DNA of 64,000 nt from CBDFHV01 sp965247705 (GTDB taxonomy: Bacteria; Pseudomonadota; Alphaproteobacteria; Rhodospirillales; CAMCUA01): contig CBDFHV010000077.1 of the NCBI GenBank assembly GCA_965247705.1, positions 1 to 64,000 of the forward strand, in the 5' to 3' direction. Under the pieces are notes generated by a model, which was given only the letters and a program-made list of their open reading frames with translations, was not told the DNA's origin and ran no database searches. Made by a program: the position numbers and the translations under genes. Positions 34,452 through 43,670 of the stretch are shown here, piece after piece. Positions within the stretch are counted from its first letter, which is position 1. Every line of letters starts with the position of its first letter.

Positions 34452-35219
34452 TCAGGCTGATTTTTCGGGTTTTCTGCGGTTTTTGCTCTGGTTGAGCCGG
34501 TAGCTCTCGCCGTTCATCTCGAGAATATGGACGTGGTGGGTAAGGCGATCGAGCAAGGCGCCGGTGAGGCGCTCGGAACCGAATATCTCGGTCCATTCAT
34601 CGAACGGCAGGTTGGAGGTGACCAGGACGGAACCACGCTCGTAACGCTGGCTGAAGACCTCGAACAGCAACTCGGCGCCGGTTTTTGACAGCGGCACGAA
34701 GCCGAGCTCGTCGATGATCAGGATCTTGTACCCGGCGAGCCTCCTCTGGAACCGCAGCAACTGTTTGTCGTCGCGCGCCTCCATGAGCTCATGCACCAGA
34801 GCGGCGGCGGTGGTAAAGCCAACCGAAAGCCCTTTCTGGCAAGCGGCCAGACCGAGCCCAAGGGCGATATGGGTCTTGCCGGTTCCGCTGTTGCCAAGCG
34901 CGATCACGTTCTCCCGGCGGTCGATGTACTCGCCGCGGGCAAGCTCGAGCACCAGCGTCTTGTTGAGCGAAGGGATGGCCTTGAAGTCGAACGCATCCAG
35001 GCTTTTAACCACCGGGAAACGGGCCGCCTTGATGCGCCGTTCTATCAGGCGGCGTTCCCGATCGATCAGCTCGAGTTCCGCCAACCGCTGTAGATAGCGG
35101 ACATGGTCGACGCCTTCCGAGGCGCATTGCCGGGCCAGCTTGTCGTATTCCCTCAGGAAGGTCGGCAGCCTGAGCGTCTTGAGGTGATGGTTCAGCAACA
35201 GCTGCGGGGTATCGGTCAT
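34452..35219 (-). CDS. istB: IS21-family helper ATPase IstB
   Basis: A 255-residue AAA+ ATPase that activates the IstA transposase and selects target sites. ATG 35219 overlaps the istA stop (ATGA); the longer frame upstream is only the istA region read in another frame. Start MTDTPQLLLNHHLKTLRLP. Walker A GNSGTGKTHIALGLG, Walker B ILIIDELGFVPLSKTGAE, sensor region VLVTSNLPFDEWTEIFGSER and arginine finger area LTGALLDRLTHHVHILEM are all present. Intact, and about 80-90% similar by eye to the broken istB at 4949-7217. Confidence 0.93.
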   Translation of the reverse strand: MTDTPQLLLNHHLKTLRLPTFLREYDKLARQCASEGVDHVRYLQRLAELELIDRERRLIERRIKAARFPVVKSLDAFDFKAIPSLNKTLVLELARGEYIDRRENVIALGNSGTGKTHIALGLGLAACQKGLSVGFTTAAALVHELMEARDDKQLLRFQRRLAGYKILIIDELGFVPLSKTGAELLFEVFSQRYERGSVLVTSNLPFDEWTEIFGSERLTGALLDRLTHHVHILEMNGESYRLNQSKNRRKPEKSA

Positions 35220-36715
35220 GGTCTCACCCCGGATAGCAGGCTCATGTAGCTCCCGGCCGAGGTCGTCGCGACCCGGGCCCTTGGGAGATACGGATAAAGC
35301 TCGAGATCGAGCCGCGGCGGCCGGCGCTCGATACGGCACAGCACCAGATGCTTGACGGCATCGAAGCCGATCGCCCCCAGCTTCAGCGCATCGCCGATTG
35401 CCGCCTCGACCTCGGCAAGACGGAAGCTCTCCAGAAGACGCAGGACCTGGACGTATTCCCGCTTGCCGGGCTTGCCCATACGGGCTTCCATCAGGCGGCG
35501 CAGCGTGGCGAAGGAATCGGGCAGATGCCAACCTGCGAGCGGGGCGGCCTGGTCCAGCGCGCCGATTTTCTGCTCGATCAGCGGCAGGTAATGCAGAGGA
35601 TCGAAGATCAGGTCCTCACGCTCATAGGAGCGCCGGTGCCGGGCGATGACATCGGCGCTGCAGCTGATCGCCACCTGGTCGACATAGCCCCGGATCAGCA
35701 CCTCGCGATGACCGTAGGCCACGGGCACCGAGTAATCATTGCCCTTGTAGCGTACCAGCGACAGAGAGCTCACCCGGCCGGGACGGCGGTCGCAAGGCTC
35801 GTAGGGAACCGCTGGGAACTCAAGGAATACTTCCCGGTCACGGGCAAGCCGTTCGCCGATCGTCTCGCTGTGGCGGCGCAGTCGGTCGTCCTGCCGACGG
35901 CGGCAATGGTCCTCGAGGCGGGCGTTCAGCACCTCGAAGCTCTCCACATGGGGAACCGGTACCAGGTAGTTGCGCCGGATGAAGCGAACCAGCCCCTCTA
36001 CCTTGCCCTTGTCGTTCCCCTTGCCTGGGCGGCCGAAACGGTCTTCGAACAGGTAATGGGATTGCAGCTCGCTGAACACCCGGGTGCGCTGCCGGGTGCC
36101 ATCGCCCAGGATCCGCGCCACCGCCAGTGTAGTGTTGTCATAGAGGATCGACTGGGGAACACCGCCGAAGAAGGCAAACGCTGATACATGGCCGTCGCAG
36201 AACGCCTCCGACGTCTCCGCCGGATAGGCCTTCACGAAGCTGGCATCGCTGTGCGGCAAATCGAAGGCAAAAAAGTGGATCTTCTGGAGTACGCCGCCGA
36301 TTACCGCCAAGGCTTCGCCAAAGTCCACTTGGGCATGGCCAGGCGGGTGATGCGGCGGCACGAACATCTCCCGCGACCGGTGTCGGCATGCCCGCACATA
36401 ATCTTTGACGATGGTGTAGCCGCCGGTGAACCCGTACTCGTCGCGCAGCCGTTCGTAGATCCTCTTCACCGTATGACGCTGCTTGCGGTGAACCTTGCTG
36501 TCTTCCTCCAGAATCCGGTCGATAATGCCGGTATATCCGTCCAGCTTCGGACGTCGTGGCGGTCGCTGACGCCGGTAGCCAGGCGGCACCGAAAACCCCA
36601 GTATCTTGCCCACCGTCTTGCGGTCGATCCCGAAAACCCGCGCCGCCTCACGATTGCTCATCCCGTCGACATGGCACGCCCGTCGAACACGCGCATATAA
36701 ATCCACTGAGTACAT
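35216..36715 (-). CDS. istA: IS21-family transposase IstA
   Basis: A 499-residue complete IS21 transposase from ATG 36715 (MYSVDLYARVRRACHVDGM). Helix-turn-helix NREAARVFGIDRKTVGKIL. The DDE core begins with PGHAQVDFGEALAVIGG (first Asp), followed by HSDASFVKAYPAE. FAFFGGVPQSILYDNTTLAV carries the second Asp, and GRPGKGNDKGKVEGLVRFIR the Glu region. The C-terminus has EYVQVLRLLESFRLAEVEAA and ATTSAGSYMSLLSGVRP. It serves as the reference for the two damaged copies in the window. Confidence 0.93.
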   Translation of the reverse strand: MYSVDLYARVRRACHVDGMSNREAARVFGIDRKTVGKILGFSVPPGYRRQRPPRRPKLDGYTGIIDRILEEDSKVHRKQRHTVKRIYERLRDEYGFTGGYTIVKDYVRACRHRSREMFVPPHHPPGHAQVDFGEALAVIGGVLQKIHFFAFDLPHSDASFVKAYPAETSEAFCDGHVSAFAFFGGVPQSILYDNTTLAVARILGDGTRQRTRVFSELQSHYLFEDRFGRPGKGNDKGKVEGLVRFIRRNYLVPVPHVESFEVLNARLEDHCRRRQDDRLRRHSETIGERLARDREVFLEFPAVPYEPCDRRPGRVSSLSLVRYKGNDYSVPVAYGHREVLIRGYVDQVAISCSADVIARHRRSYEREDLIFDPLHYLPLIEQKIGALDQAAPLAGWHLPDSFATLRRLMEARMGKPGKREYVQVLRLLESFRLAEVEAAIGDALKLGAIGFDAVKHLVLCRIERRPPRLDLELYPYLPRARVATTSAGSYMSLLSGVRP

Positions 36716-36949
36716 CCCCCCGCCTTCGATCAGTTCAAAACCGATGAAGGCTAGCCGATGGCCCCTTTTTGAACCGCCCGCGCAGCCCGGGAATCAGGCC
36801 GCCTCAGTGGGGGATTATTGCGCCGCCCTTCTCACGTAATGGGGCTCGGCGCTCACCGGCTACGTTTGAGCTATTGTCGATGGCGGAGATTCGGGTGTCG
36901 TTGCCCTTGCACGCGTAGCGTGTTCATGGGGTCTTGCCGAAAGGCGCGG

Positions 36950-37295
36950 CCCATATCATCCGGAGCGGTTCCGGAGATCGAAGGATGTCGGCCCATGGGT
37001 GGGGCTGACGCCGGGACGGGATCAATCCGGCGAACGGGATATTGTCGGCCGGATCACGAAGGCCGGTGATTCCGGTCTTCGCACCGCACTCTATCAGGCC
37101 GCCACAGTGATGCTGAACCACACGGAGCCGAACTGGCTGAAGGCCTGGGCGCAGCGTCTGACGAAGCTCCGCGGCAAGAAGCGCGCGACCGTTGCCCTGG
37201 CACGGCGGATCGGCGTGGTGCTCCATCGCATGTGGCGGGACGGCACCGAGTTCCGCTTCACGCGTGAGGAGGCGATGGCGCTTCGGACGGCATAG
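36950..37295 (+). pseudogene. IS110-family transposase, C-terminal part
   Basis: In frame from about 36951, PERFRRSKDVGPWVGLTPG matches the start of the IS110 Transposase_20 domain. It is followed by QSGERDIVGRITKAGDSGLR, ALYQAATVMLNHT, KRATVALARRIGVVLHRMW and the end at RTEEAMALRTA-like text (stop 37293-37295). The Ser-containing catalytic region of this domain is recognisable, but the N-terminal DEDD RuvC-like domain is missing upstream. DNA 36791-36949 holds no gene. The ~200 bp downstream (37296-37506) may include the element's right end, where some IS110-group elements encode a guide RNA; no structure was established. Confidence 0.8.
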
Positions 37296-37506
37296 CCGCA
37301 GCGGTATCCCGTCGGTCGATAGCGAGGATAGGAGGAATGGGCCGCGCCCGGAGATGGCAGGCCCACCGGTGTCCCTTCGCTGGGACGCGGTCCCCGATGA
37401 TGCACGTTTCGGTGCTTGTTTGCCGAACCGTTTTGTCATGTTCGAGCACGCGGCAAAGAATGGCACTCGGGAACCGTTTGGACTGGGCATGAAGTTGGCA
37501 GCCTCA

Positions 37507-38000
37507 GCGCTGACCACGGACGGAAGCAAGAACCCAGCGAAGGGTACATTGAGGTGAGCGAGCACGCTGCGAAGGCGCGGCCGCCAAATCAAACATAGCG
37601 CAGGTTCCCCGGCTACCGGGGGCAGCAAGAACTCCTACACCGCGCCTGGCGTAATACCTTCCGCAGGTACGGAAGCTTCGCGAACGAACGATCGTGTCGC
37701 GACGGTCGCCCATGAGAAAATGGAGCTTGACGGCAAACGCCCCATTACAGAAGCGCTGACCACGGACGGAAGCAAGAACCCAGCGAAGGGTACATTGAGG
37801 TGAGCGAGCACGCTGCGAAGGCGCGGCCGCCAAATCAAACATAGCGCAGGTTCCCCGGCTACCGGGGGCAGCAAAAACTCCTACACCGCGCCTGGGGTAA
37901 TACCTTCCGCAGGTACGGAAGCTTCGCGAACGAATGATCGTGTCGCGACGGTCGGCCATGGGAAAATGGAGCTTGACGGCAAACGCTCCATTACGGAAGC
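37507..38000. repeat. 246-bp tandem direct repeat, two units
   Basis: Unit 1 spans 37507-37752 and unit 2 37753-38000. Each starts GCGCTGACCACGGACGG-like and ends with ...CCATTAC(A/G)GAAGC. They differ at several single bases (for example GAACGAACG/GAACGAATG and CATGAGAAAA/CATGGGAAAA), so the duplication is not fresh. Each unit contains a CCCCGG-CTA-CCGGGG hairpin and a CTTCCG-N6-CGGAAG hairpin. The unit length is 3 x 82, so frames stay open across it, but no gene is convincing. Confidence 0.85.
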
Positions 38001-39134
38001 ACCGAACCCACAGCATCGCCTTCATGCGCCAGGTCATTCAGGAGTATCTCGCCGGCGAGACCCTCCACGGCCTGGCCCGCCGCCACGACCTCTCCCGCAC
38101 CCTGATCCGGATCTGGGTCGACAAGTACGAGGCCGGCGCCTTCGACGAGGATGCCGAGGCGGCCAACACGATCCAGGAATACGAGGCCCGGATCGCAGCC
38201 CTCGAACGCCTGGTCGGCAAGCAAGCCCTGGAGCTCGAGTTTCTAAAGGGGGCGCAACGGCAAGGACGACTGCCGAGAAGCGCGCCCGTGTCCGTCATAA
38301 CCGGCCCGAAGGCCTCTCCATCGCCGAAGGGTGCCGACTGATGGGGATCGCGCGCTGCGCCTACTACCACGCCTCGCACGGATCGGCAGACGACACCGCC
38401 CTGGTCGAGGTCATGCACGCGATCAAGGACGAGTTCGAGGCCTACGGCTGGAGACGCATGCAGGCGCCGCTCAGGCATCGCGGCTGGGTGGTGAACCACA
38501 AGAAGATCGAGCGCCTGATGCGCGAGCACGCCCTGCATCCGCCGCGCAGGCGCCGCTTCGTCGCCACCACCGACAGCAACCATGATGAACCCGTCTTCCT
38601 GGACCGTTCGAGGGACTGCGAGATCGATGGTCCGAACCAGCTCTGGGTCGCCGACCTGACCTACATCGCAATCCCCGGCGGCTTCGTCTACCTGGTGGCG
38701 ATCATGGATGCATGGTCGCGCCGCATCGTCGGTTACGCACTCGGCCGACGGATCGATGCACGGCTGACGCTCGCAGCGCTGGCGACGGCGATCGAGAGCC
38801 GCGAGCCGCCGGCCGGATGCATCCACCACTCGGCCGTGGCTCGCAATATGCCGCCCAAGCCTACCGGGCCCTGCTCAGCGAACATGGCCTGGTAGGCTCG
38901 ATGGCGCGACGCGGCAACCCCTACGACAACGCCATGATGGAAAGCTTCATGAAGACGCTGAAGGTCGAGGGCGTCTATCTGATGGCGTTCGAAAGCGAGA
39001 AGGACGTCGCGCGCCACCTGCCGCGCTTCATCGACAGCTACAACGAGAGGCGCCTACACTCGGCCCTTGGCTACATGAGCCCCAACCGTTTCGAGGAGAA
39101 ACAATCCCGCAAGCCGGTCAAATCGGCCGCCTGA
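37958..39134 (+). pseudogene. IS3-family OrfA/OrfB, frameshifted at the second Asp
   Basis: OrfA (37958 or 38024 to 38341) has HTH SIAFMRQVIQEYLAGETLHG-LARRHDLSRTLIRIW and a leucine-zipper-like end (ARIAALERLVGKQALELEF). OrfB begins by -1 frame change near 38240 (around CTAAAGGGGGC) and shows RMQAPLRHRGWVVNHKKIER, QLWVADLTYIAIPGG (first Asp) and VAIMDAWSRRIVGYALGRR. Between 38833 and 38834 one A is missing: the CAC TCG G-CC GTG text should read CAC TCG GAC CGT, so the second catalytic Asp codon is broken. The rest continues in the next frame (SQYAAQAYRALLSEHGLVG, YNERRLHSALGYMSP). The element ends are not fixed. Confidence 0.88.
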
Positions 39135-39514
39135 AACTGTCCGACCCCAGGGGCCCACTCCAGATTGGGGGGCAATATTGAAAGCCGATTAACAGGCATG
39201 CGGACCGAGCCTGGTGCGGGAAGGCGATGTGCAGCTGGTACGCCGAGACCTGGTAGACGCGCCCCGACACGGCGGACCGGTATGAAGGCGAGGCCCAGCT
39301 CAAGTACTTCCGGGCAAAGATCCCGCGTTGTCAATTGCGACTGAAAATTTCCCATTCTTGTCGATCGGAAATTTCTCACCTCAGGCGTGCGGTCGTACCC
39401 CCAGACGCGGTGTTGAGAGTGTCTGACTCGGTGCGGCTGTGGTAACCGGGTTGGCGCAGCGACCCCCACGAGCTTGCCGTCGCTTTGCCGTTCCGACAGT
39501 TCCGCGATCGCTCG
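39135..39514. other. Unassigned DNA with an IS21-end-like scrap
   Basis: 380 bp between the IS3 transposase and the integrase genes. At ~39328-39378 it reads TGTCAATTGCGACTGAAAAT followed by two more GAAATTTC-type repeats, which resembles the terminal region of another IS21-type element. No gene was recognised. Confidence 0.4.
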
Positions 39515-40756
39515 TCACCCTGAACTGTCCGTTCCCTGTCGCCCCGGCAGCTTCGCCGTGGCCGAACCGCCCCTCAGGAAATCCTCCGCGATGCTGGCGG
39601 CGACCCGCGCCGCTGAGGCCTTGACCGAATCCCGCGCCAGATGCGCATACCGGGCGGTGGTCCGGATCTGGCTGTGCCCGAGCAGCTTGGCGATCACGGG
39701 CAGGCTCTCGCCCAGCGCCAGCGCTCTCGACGCGAAGGAGTGCCGGCAGTCGTGAATCCTGACGTTCTCGATCCCCGCGCGCTCCCGCACGATCCGCCAC
39801 GGGTCGTCCAGGTTGGTCATGTGCGTGTCCGGCTTCTGGCCGGGGATTACCCAGGAGTTGCCCGGAACCCGGGGCAGTTCCGCCAGCACCTTCGCCGCCG
39901 GCGGCGACAGCGGCACCGCGCGCGGGCCCGTTTTGCTTTCGCGGAGCCTCAATTCGCTGGCCTCGAGGTCGATGTCAGTCCATTGCAGGGACAGGATCTC
40001 GCTCTTGCGGCAGCCGGTCAGCATCAGCAGCCGGATCGCCGCCACGGCATGGACCGACACCCCGCCCTCGGTGGGGGCCTCGGTGGGGGCCTCGCCGAGA
40101 ACCTCGCCGAGACGCCGGAACTCGGTGTCGGTCAGGAACCGCTCGCGCCCGCGCGCCGGGTACTTGCGCACTGACCGGCAAGGGTTGGTGCCGTCGGGGA
40201 CCATCTCCCAATCCGCGGCCATCGCGTACATGCGCGACATCAGCGCCACCGCCCGGTTCGCCGCGTAGGGAACCCCGTTCAACCGGACGTGGAACGCCGC
40301 CACCCGCTCGCGCTCCACCGCGAGCAGCGGGAGTTTGCCGAACTCCGGCACGATGTACTTGTCGAGCAGCCCCCGGATGCCCTCCGCCGTGGACTCCTTG
40401 CAGCGCACCGCGACATGCTTCTCCATGTAGCGCGCCGCCAAGCCGGCCACCGTCGGCCCGCCCGCGAGCCGGGCCGGCAGGGGCTCCGGAACCGGGTCCT
40501 CGCCCGCCTTGATCCGGTTGACGATCCGCGCCGCCCGGCGCCGCGCCTCGTCGGCGGAGATCACCCCGTGCCGGCCCACCGTCACCCGCACCGACTTTCC
40601 TTTCGTTCTGCTTTGTACGACGTACATCTTCGTGCCCGAGGTGTAGACCCTGATGCCGAACCCCGGCAGGTCCCGATCCCAGAACACCGTGTCCTTCTCG
40701 ACTTTGAGCGCCTCGACGGTGCGCCGGGAGATCGAACGCCTGTTCAGTTTGGCCAT
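39515..40756 (-). CDS. Tyrosine recombinase/integrase (downstream of a pair)
   Basis: A 413-residue integrase of the P4-like type with the N-terminal DUF4102 arm-binding domain (RRTVEALKVEKDTVFWDRDL, GFGIRVYTSGTKMYVVQSR). A SAM-like core-binding domain follows, and a C-terminal catalytic domain. Catalytic residues: Arg in TGCRKSEILSLQW, Lys in RESKTGPRAVPL, HxxR in HDCRHSFASRAL, His and Tyr in LLGHSQIRTTARYAHLA. ATG 40756 overlaps the stop of the upstream integrase by one base (TAATG), so the two are translationally coupled. The short repeat APTEAPTEGG is a local duplication. The DNA it recombines is unknown. Confidence 0.92.
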   Translation of the reverse strand: MAKLNRRSISRRTVEALKVEKDTVFWDRDLPGFGIRVYTSGTKMYVVQSRTKGKSVRVTVGRHGVISADEARRRAARIVNRIKAGEDPVPEPLPARLAGGPTVAGLAARYMEKHVAVRCKESTAEGIRGLLDKYIVPEFGKLPLLAVERERVAAFHVRLNGVPYAANRAVALMSRMYAMAADWEMVPDGTNPCRSVRKYPARGRERFLTDTEFRRLGEVLGEAPTEAPTEGGVSVHAVAAIRLLMLTGCRKSEILSLQWTDIDLEASELRLRESKTGPRAVPLSPPAAKVLAELPRVPGNSWVIPGQKPDTHMTNLDDPWRIVRERAGIENVRIHDCRHSFASRALALGESLPVIAKLLGHSQIRTTARYAHLARDSVKASAARVAASIAEDFLRGGSATAKLPGRQGTDSSG

Positions 40757-41943
40757 TACGCCGCCTCCGCATCCTCTATTGGCAGGATGTCGGCGCCGAT
40801 GCTGCCGCCGATCTTGGCCGCCGAGGTCTTCTCGGTGTCGCGCGCGAGATGCGCGTAGCGAGCGGTGGTCTCGATTCTGTTGTGGCCCAGCAGCTTCCCG
40901 ATCATGCTCAGGCTCTCGCCCAGCGCCAGCGCGCGGCTCGCCCAGGAATGACGCAGGTCATGGATACGTACATCTTCCAGCCCGGCCCGGGCACGCACGA
41001 CCAGCCACGGATCGTTGACGTTGGTCATGCGCGCGCCCGGCTTCTGCCCGGCGATCACCCACGGGTTGTCCGGAACCCGGGGAATATCTTCCAGCACGCC
41101 GGCCACGGCGGGTGTCAGCGGCACCATGCGCGCGCCGGTCTTGCCGTCGCGCAGCCGCAGCTCCCCCGCCGTCCGGTCGATGTCGTCCCACCTGAGCTCC
41201 AGCACCTCGTTGCGCCGGCACCCGGTCAGCACCAGCAGCCGGATCGCCGCCGCCGCATGGAGCGACACCGTCCGCTTCGCCTCCAGCTCATCGACCGCCC
41301 GGCCGAGCCGGCAATACTCCTTGTCGGTCAGGAACCGCTCGCGCGGGTGCGTCCGGTACTTGCGCACCGCCCGGCATGGGTTCGGCCCGTGCTCCCGCAG
41401 GCCCCATTCGACAGCCAGCGACAGCATCTTGGCCACGATCTTCAGCACCGCGTTGGCCGCATAGGGCTCGCCGCGCATCGCGTAATGCAGTTCCATCACC
41501 TGTTCGCGCCCGACCTCGCCCACACGCATCTCGCCCAGCGCCGGCAGGATGTGGTTGTCGAGCGCCCGCCGGTAGACCTCCGCGCTCGACGCCCTGCAGT
41601 GCGAGGGCACGTAGTCGCGCATGTAGCGCTCGGCGAGAACGGCCATCGTCGGCTCGGGCTCCGGCGGAGGGGGAATCGGGTCCTCGCCCCGCTTGATGCG
41701 GTCGATGGCCTCCGCCGCCCGGCGCCGCGCCTCGTCGGCGGTGAGTTTCCCGTGCAGTCCAAGCGTGGCCCTCTTCGACCCGCCGGGGCCGCGTGACTGG
41801 ATGACGTATTTCTTCAGGCCCGAGGGATAGACCCTGATGCCGAAGCCGGGGAGGTCCCGGTCCCAGAATACGGCGTCGCGATGCTCGACGGACAGCGCGT
41901 CGACGGTGCGTTTGGTGATAACCCGTTCCTGGCGTCTCGGCAT
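40756..41943 (-). CDS. Tyrosine recombinase/integrase (upstream of a pair)
   Basis: A 395-residue integrase from ATG 41943 (MPRRQERVITKRTVDALSV); the longer open frame adds 36 residues without family match. The same architecture as the neighbour: DUF4102-like domain (AVFWDRDLPGFGIRVYPSGL), core-binding domain and catalytic domain. Catalytic residues are Arg in TGCRRNEVLELRWDD, Lys in RDGKTGARMVPL, HDLRHSWASRAL, and His/Tyr in LLGHNRIETTARYAHLARD. It is a close paralogue of the downstream integrase (roughly half identical by eye). Two recombinases in tandem with overlapping stop/start is unusual for an ordinary phage-type integrase. It lies 158 bp from the truncated CHASE2 gene. Confidence 0.92.
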   Translation of the reverse strand: MPRRQERVITKRTVDALSVEHRDAVFWDRDLPGFGIRVYPSGLKKYVIQSRGPGGSKRATLGLHGKLTADEARRRAAEAIDRIKRGEDPIPPPPEPEPTMAVLAERYMRDYVPSHCRASSAEVYRRALDNHILPALGEMRVGEVGREQVMELHYAMRGEPYAANAVLKIVAKMLSLAVEWGLREHGPNPCRAVRKYRTHPRERFLTDKEYCRLGRAVDELEAKRTVSLHAAAAIRLLVLTGCRRNEVLELRWDDIDRTAGELRLRDGKTGARMVPLTPAVAGVLEDIPRVPDNPWVIAGQKPGARMTNVNDPWLVVRARAGLEDVRIHDLRHSWASRALALGESLSMIGKLLGHNRIETTARYAHLARDTEKTSAAKIGGSIGADILPIEDAEAA

Positions 41944-42100
41944 GGCGTTTCCGGCTATCCTCGTTCTGCCGCCCGGACAATCCGTAAGCACCATGCAAGC
42001 GACCGCCCTCAAACCGGGGCGCATCATGGCGCGTCCCTGGCGGAGGCGCAAGCGGGAAATGGTAGCTGAAACCTTCTATAAAGGTAGGAAACCCGCTATT

Positions 42101-43567
42101 TTATCGCACCCCTGCGCATCTCTGCGCAGCCGTGGCGATGCGGGAGAATTTTTGCATTATGATATCTCCGGTTTCGCCGGAAAGCTTCAGCTGTCCCGGG
42201 TCCTCGGCGATCCGCGCCACCAGGTCGGGCGACAAATACTGGCTGAAGGCATTGCGCACGAACGCCCGGCGCTTTTCCTCGCGCAGATAGTTGGCGTAGA
42301 CGAGAATCGCGTACAGCAGCACACCCGCCGCGACCGGATAGGCGACATCCACGAGGATCCGCTGTTCCAGGTAGAGGTACCAGGCCGCGCCGCCCAGGGC
42401 GGCCACGCCCACTCCGCCCAGGATCAAGGTGATCCACGCCCCGGCGCGGGGCACGGTGAGGGCGAGAAACAGGCAGAGAAGTCCCGCCGCCGCATATTCG
42501 GTGAGGACGATGTGATAGGGCCGCTCGAGAAGCGTTCGGTCGAGGGCCGACTCCAGCCATTGCGCATTGATCTCCACACCCGGCATCGCTTCCTCGACCG
42601 GGGTTGCCTTGATGTCGAAAAGACCAATGGCCGATGCCCCGACGAGGACGATGTGGTTCGCCAATCGGCCGTCCGGGACTCGCCCCGCCAACACATCCTT
42701 CGCCGACACGTAGCGGTCGCGGTCATGGCGGTTGAAGTGGAGCCAGGTGCGTCCCGTACGATCGGCGGGAATTCCCACATCGCCGACCACCAGGCGTTCG
42801 ACTCCCGTTTCGTTGGACACGACGACGACCGTGGATTGTTTCTTGGCCAGCCGCAACAGTTCCAGTGACAGGGTTGGAAACAGCTCGTCCCCCACCCGCA
42901 ACAGGGTCGGAACCCGACGGATGACGCCGTCCCTTTCGGGCAGATTGGTCATCATGCCCAGGCCCGCGGCGGCGGTTTCCAAGACGGGTACGTTGCGGAC
43001 CATGCCCGCGAAGCTCAGCAGATGAGGTCGGGGATTGGCGCCACGGGCGGCGATCGCCGCCTTGCGCGCCTTCACGTCGACGGCTCCCTGATCCGCCCGC
43101 GGGGCGGCGGACTGGCCGAGAACCACGTTGCCGCGGGCAATGGCTTCGGCGAAGGCCGCGTCGTGGGATCGCATGGCCGACAAGCGGGATCGGGTTTCCG
43201 GATCCAAATCCCTAAGATAGGCCGCAATCTGTTCCGGCGAGGTACGGTCCGGTTCGGCGAACACCACGTCGAACCCGATGGCGATCGCGCCCGCCGCGCC
43301 AATCCGGTCGACAAGATCGGCGATCAGCGTGCGCGGCCACGGCCATTGACCCAAGGCCGCCAGGCTCTCGTCGTCGATATCGACAATGGCCACCGGTGCC
43401 GACGACTTTGGACGGGGGTGGACTTGTTGCAAGACATCGAAGGCTTTCAGGCGCAGAGCCTGCAGGGGCGCGGGGTCCCAGAGTCGAAGCGCGAAAAGAA
43501 GAAACGCCCCAACGAGCGCGGCCACCGTCAGTTTGCCCGGTCGGGTCCAACTGGCCATGGCGGCCAT
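42101..43567 (-). CDS. CHASE2 sensor protein, cyclase domain missing
   Basis: 488 residues from ATG 43567 (GGGGGAAG upstream). After a first membrane helix (KLTVAALVGAFLLFALRLW) comes a CHASE2 extracellular sensor domain: SAPVAIVDIDDESLAALGQW-PWPR, AIGFDVVFAEPD, and later LANHIVLVGASAIGLFDIKATP. Two or three further helices follow near residues 355-435 (CLFLALTVPRAGAWITLIL, AAGVLLYAILVYANYL). Proteins like this normally continue into a class III adenylate cyclase domain after LKLGGETRDITVLF. Here it reads LSGETGDIIMQKFSRIATA and stops, so the catalytic domain is lost. The integrase pair lies just downstream, which may mark an island junction inside this gene. Confidence 0.85.
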   Translation of the reverse strand: MAAMASWTRPGKLTVAALVGAFLLFALRLWDPAPLQALRLKAFDVLQQVHPRPKSSAPVAIVDIDDESLAALGQWPWPRTLIADLVDRIGAAGAIAIGFDVVFAEPDRTSPEQIAAYLRDLDPETRSRLSAMRSHDAAFAEAIARGNVVLGQSAAPRADQGAVDVKARKAAIAARGANPRPHLLSFAGMVRNVPVLETAAAGLGMMTNLPERDGVIRRVPTLLRVGDELFPTLSLELLRLAKKQSTVVVVSNETGVERLVVGDVGIPADRTGRTWLHFNRHDRDRYVSAKDVLAGRVPDGRLANHIVLVGASAIGLFDIKATPVEEAMPGVEINAQWLESALDRTLLERPYHIVLTEYAAAGLLCLFLALTVPRAGAWITLILGGVGVAALGGAAWYLYLEQRILVDVAYPVAAGVLLYAILVYANYLREEKRRAFVRNAFSQYLSPDLVARIAEDPGQLKLSGETGDIIMQKFSRIATAAQRCAGVR

Positions 43568-43670
43568 GGGCTTCCCCCGCGATGTCGGTGAGTCACGTGT
43601 CTGTTGTGGGATTCTACGCCGCCCACGGCGCGCCGCAAGGGGTGTCACCCACAGCTTGGGCGACGGACGG

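Larger units (their letters stand above)
34267..36790 (-). mobile_element. IS21-family element, apparently intact
   Basis: The left end starts TGTCAACGGCGGAGTAACAA at 34267 and contains two GGGGCCA-type repeats (34289-34315). The right end near 36760 contains the inverted form (GGCCCCTTTTTGAACC). Both istA and istB are complete, and a hairpin follows istB. The exact right edge is not fixed. This is the only IS21 copy here with both genes intact. Confidence 0.8.

Noticed and set aside
37504..38037. A 177-residue protein encoded across the 246-bp repeat
   Set aside because: The open frame follows from the unit length being a multiple of three; the amino-acid composition is Arg/Ser-rich junk and there is no start signal.
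39515..41943. A three-recombinase (RIT-type) element
   Set aside because: Only two recombinases are present, and both look like ordinary P4-type integrases with an arm-binding domain.
42112..42129. A short inverted repeat (CTGCGCA/TGCGCAG) near the CHASE2 gene end as an attachment site
   Set aside because: Arms of seven bases are too short, and no second copy is available in the window to support a site-specific core.
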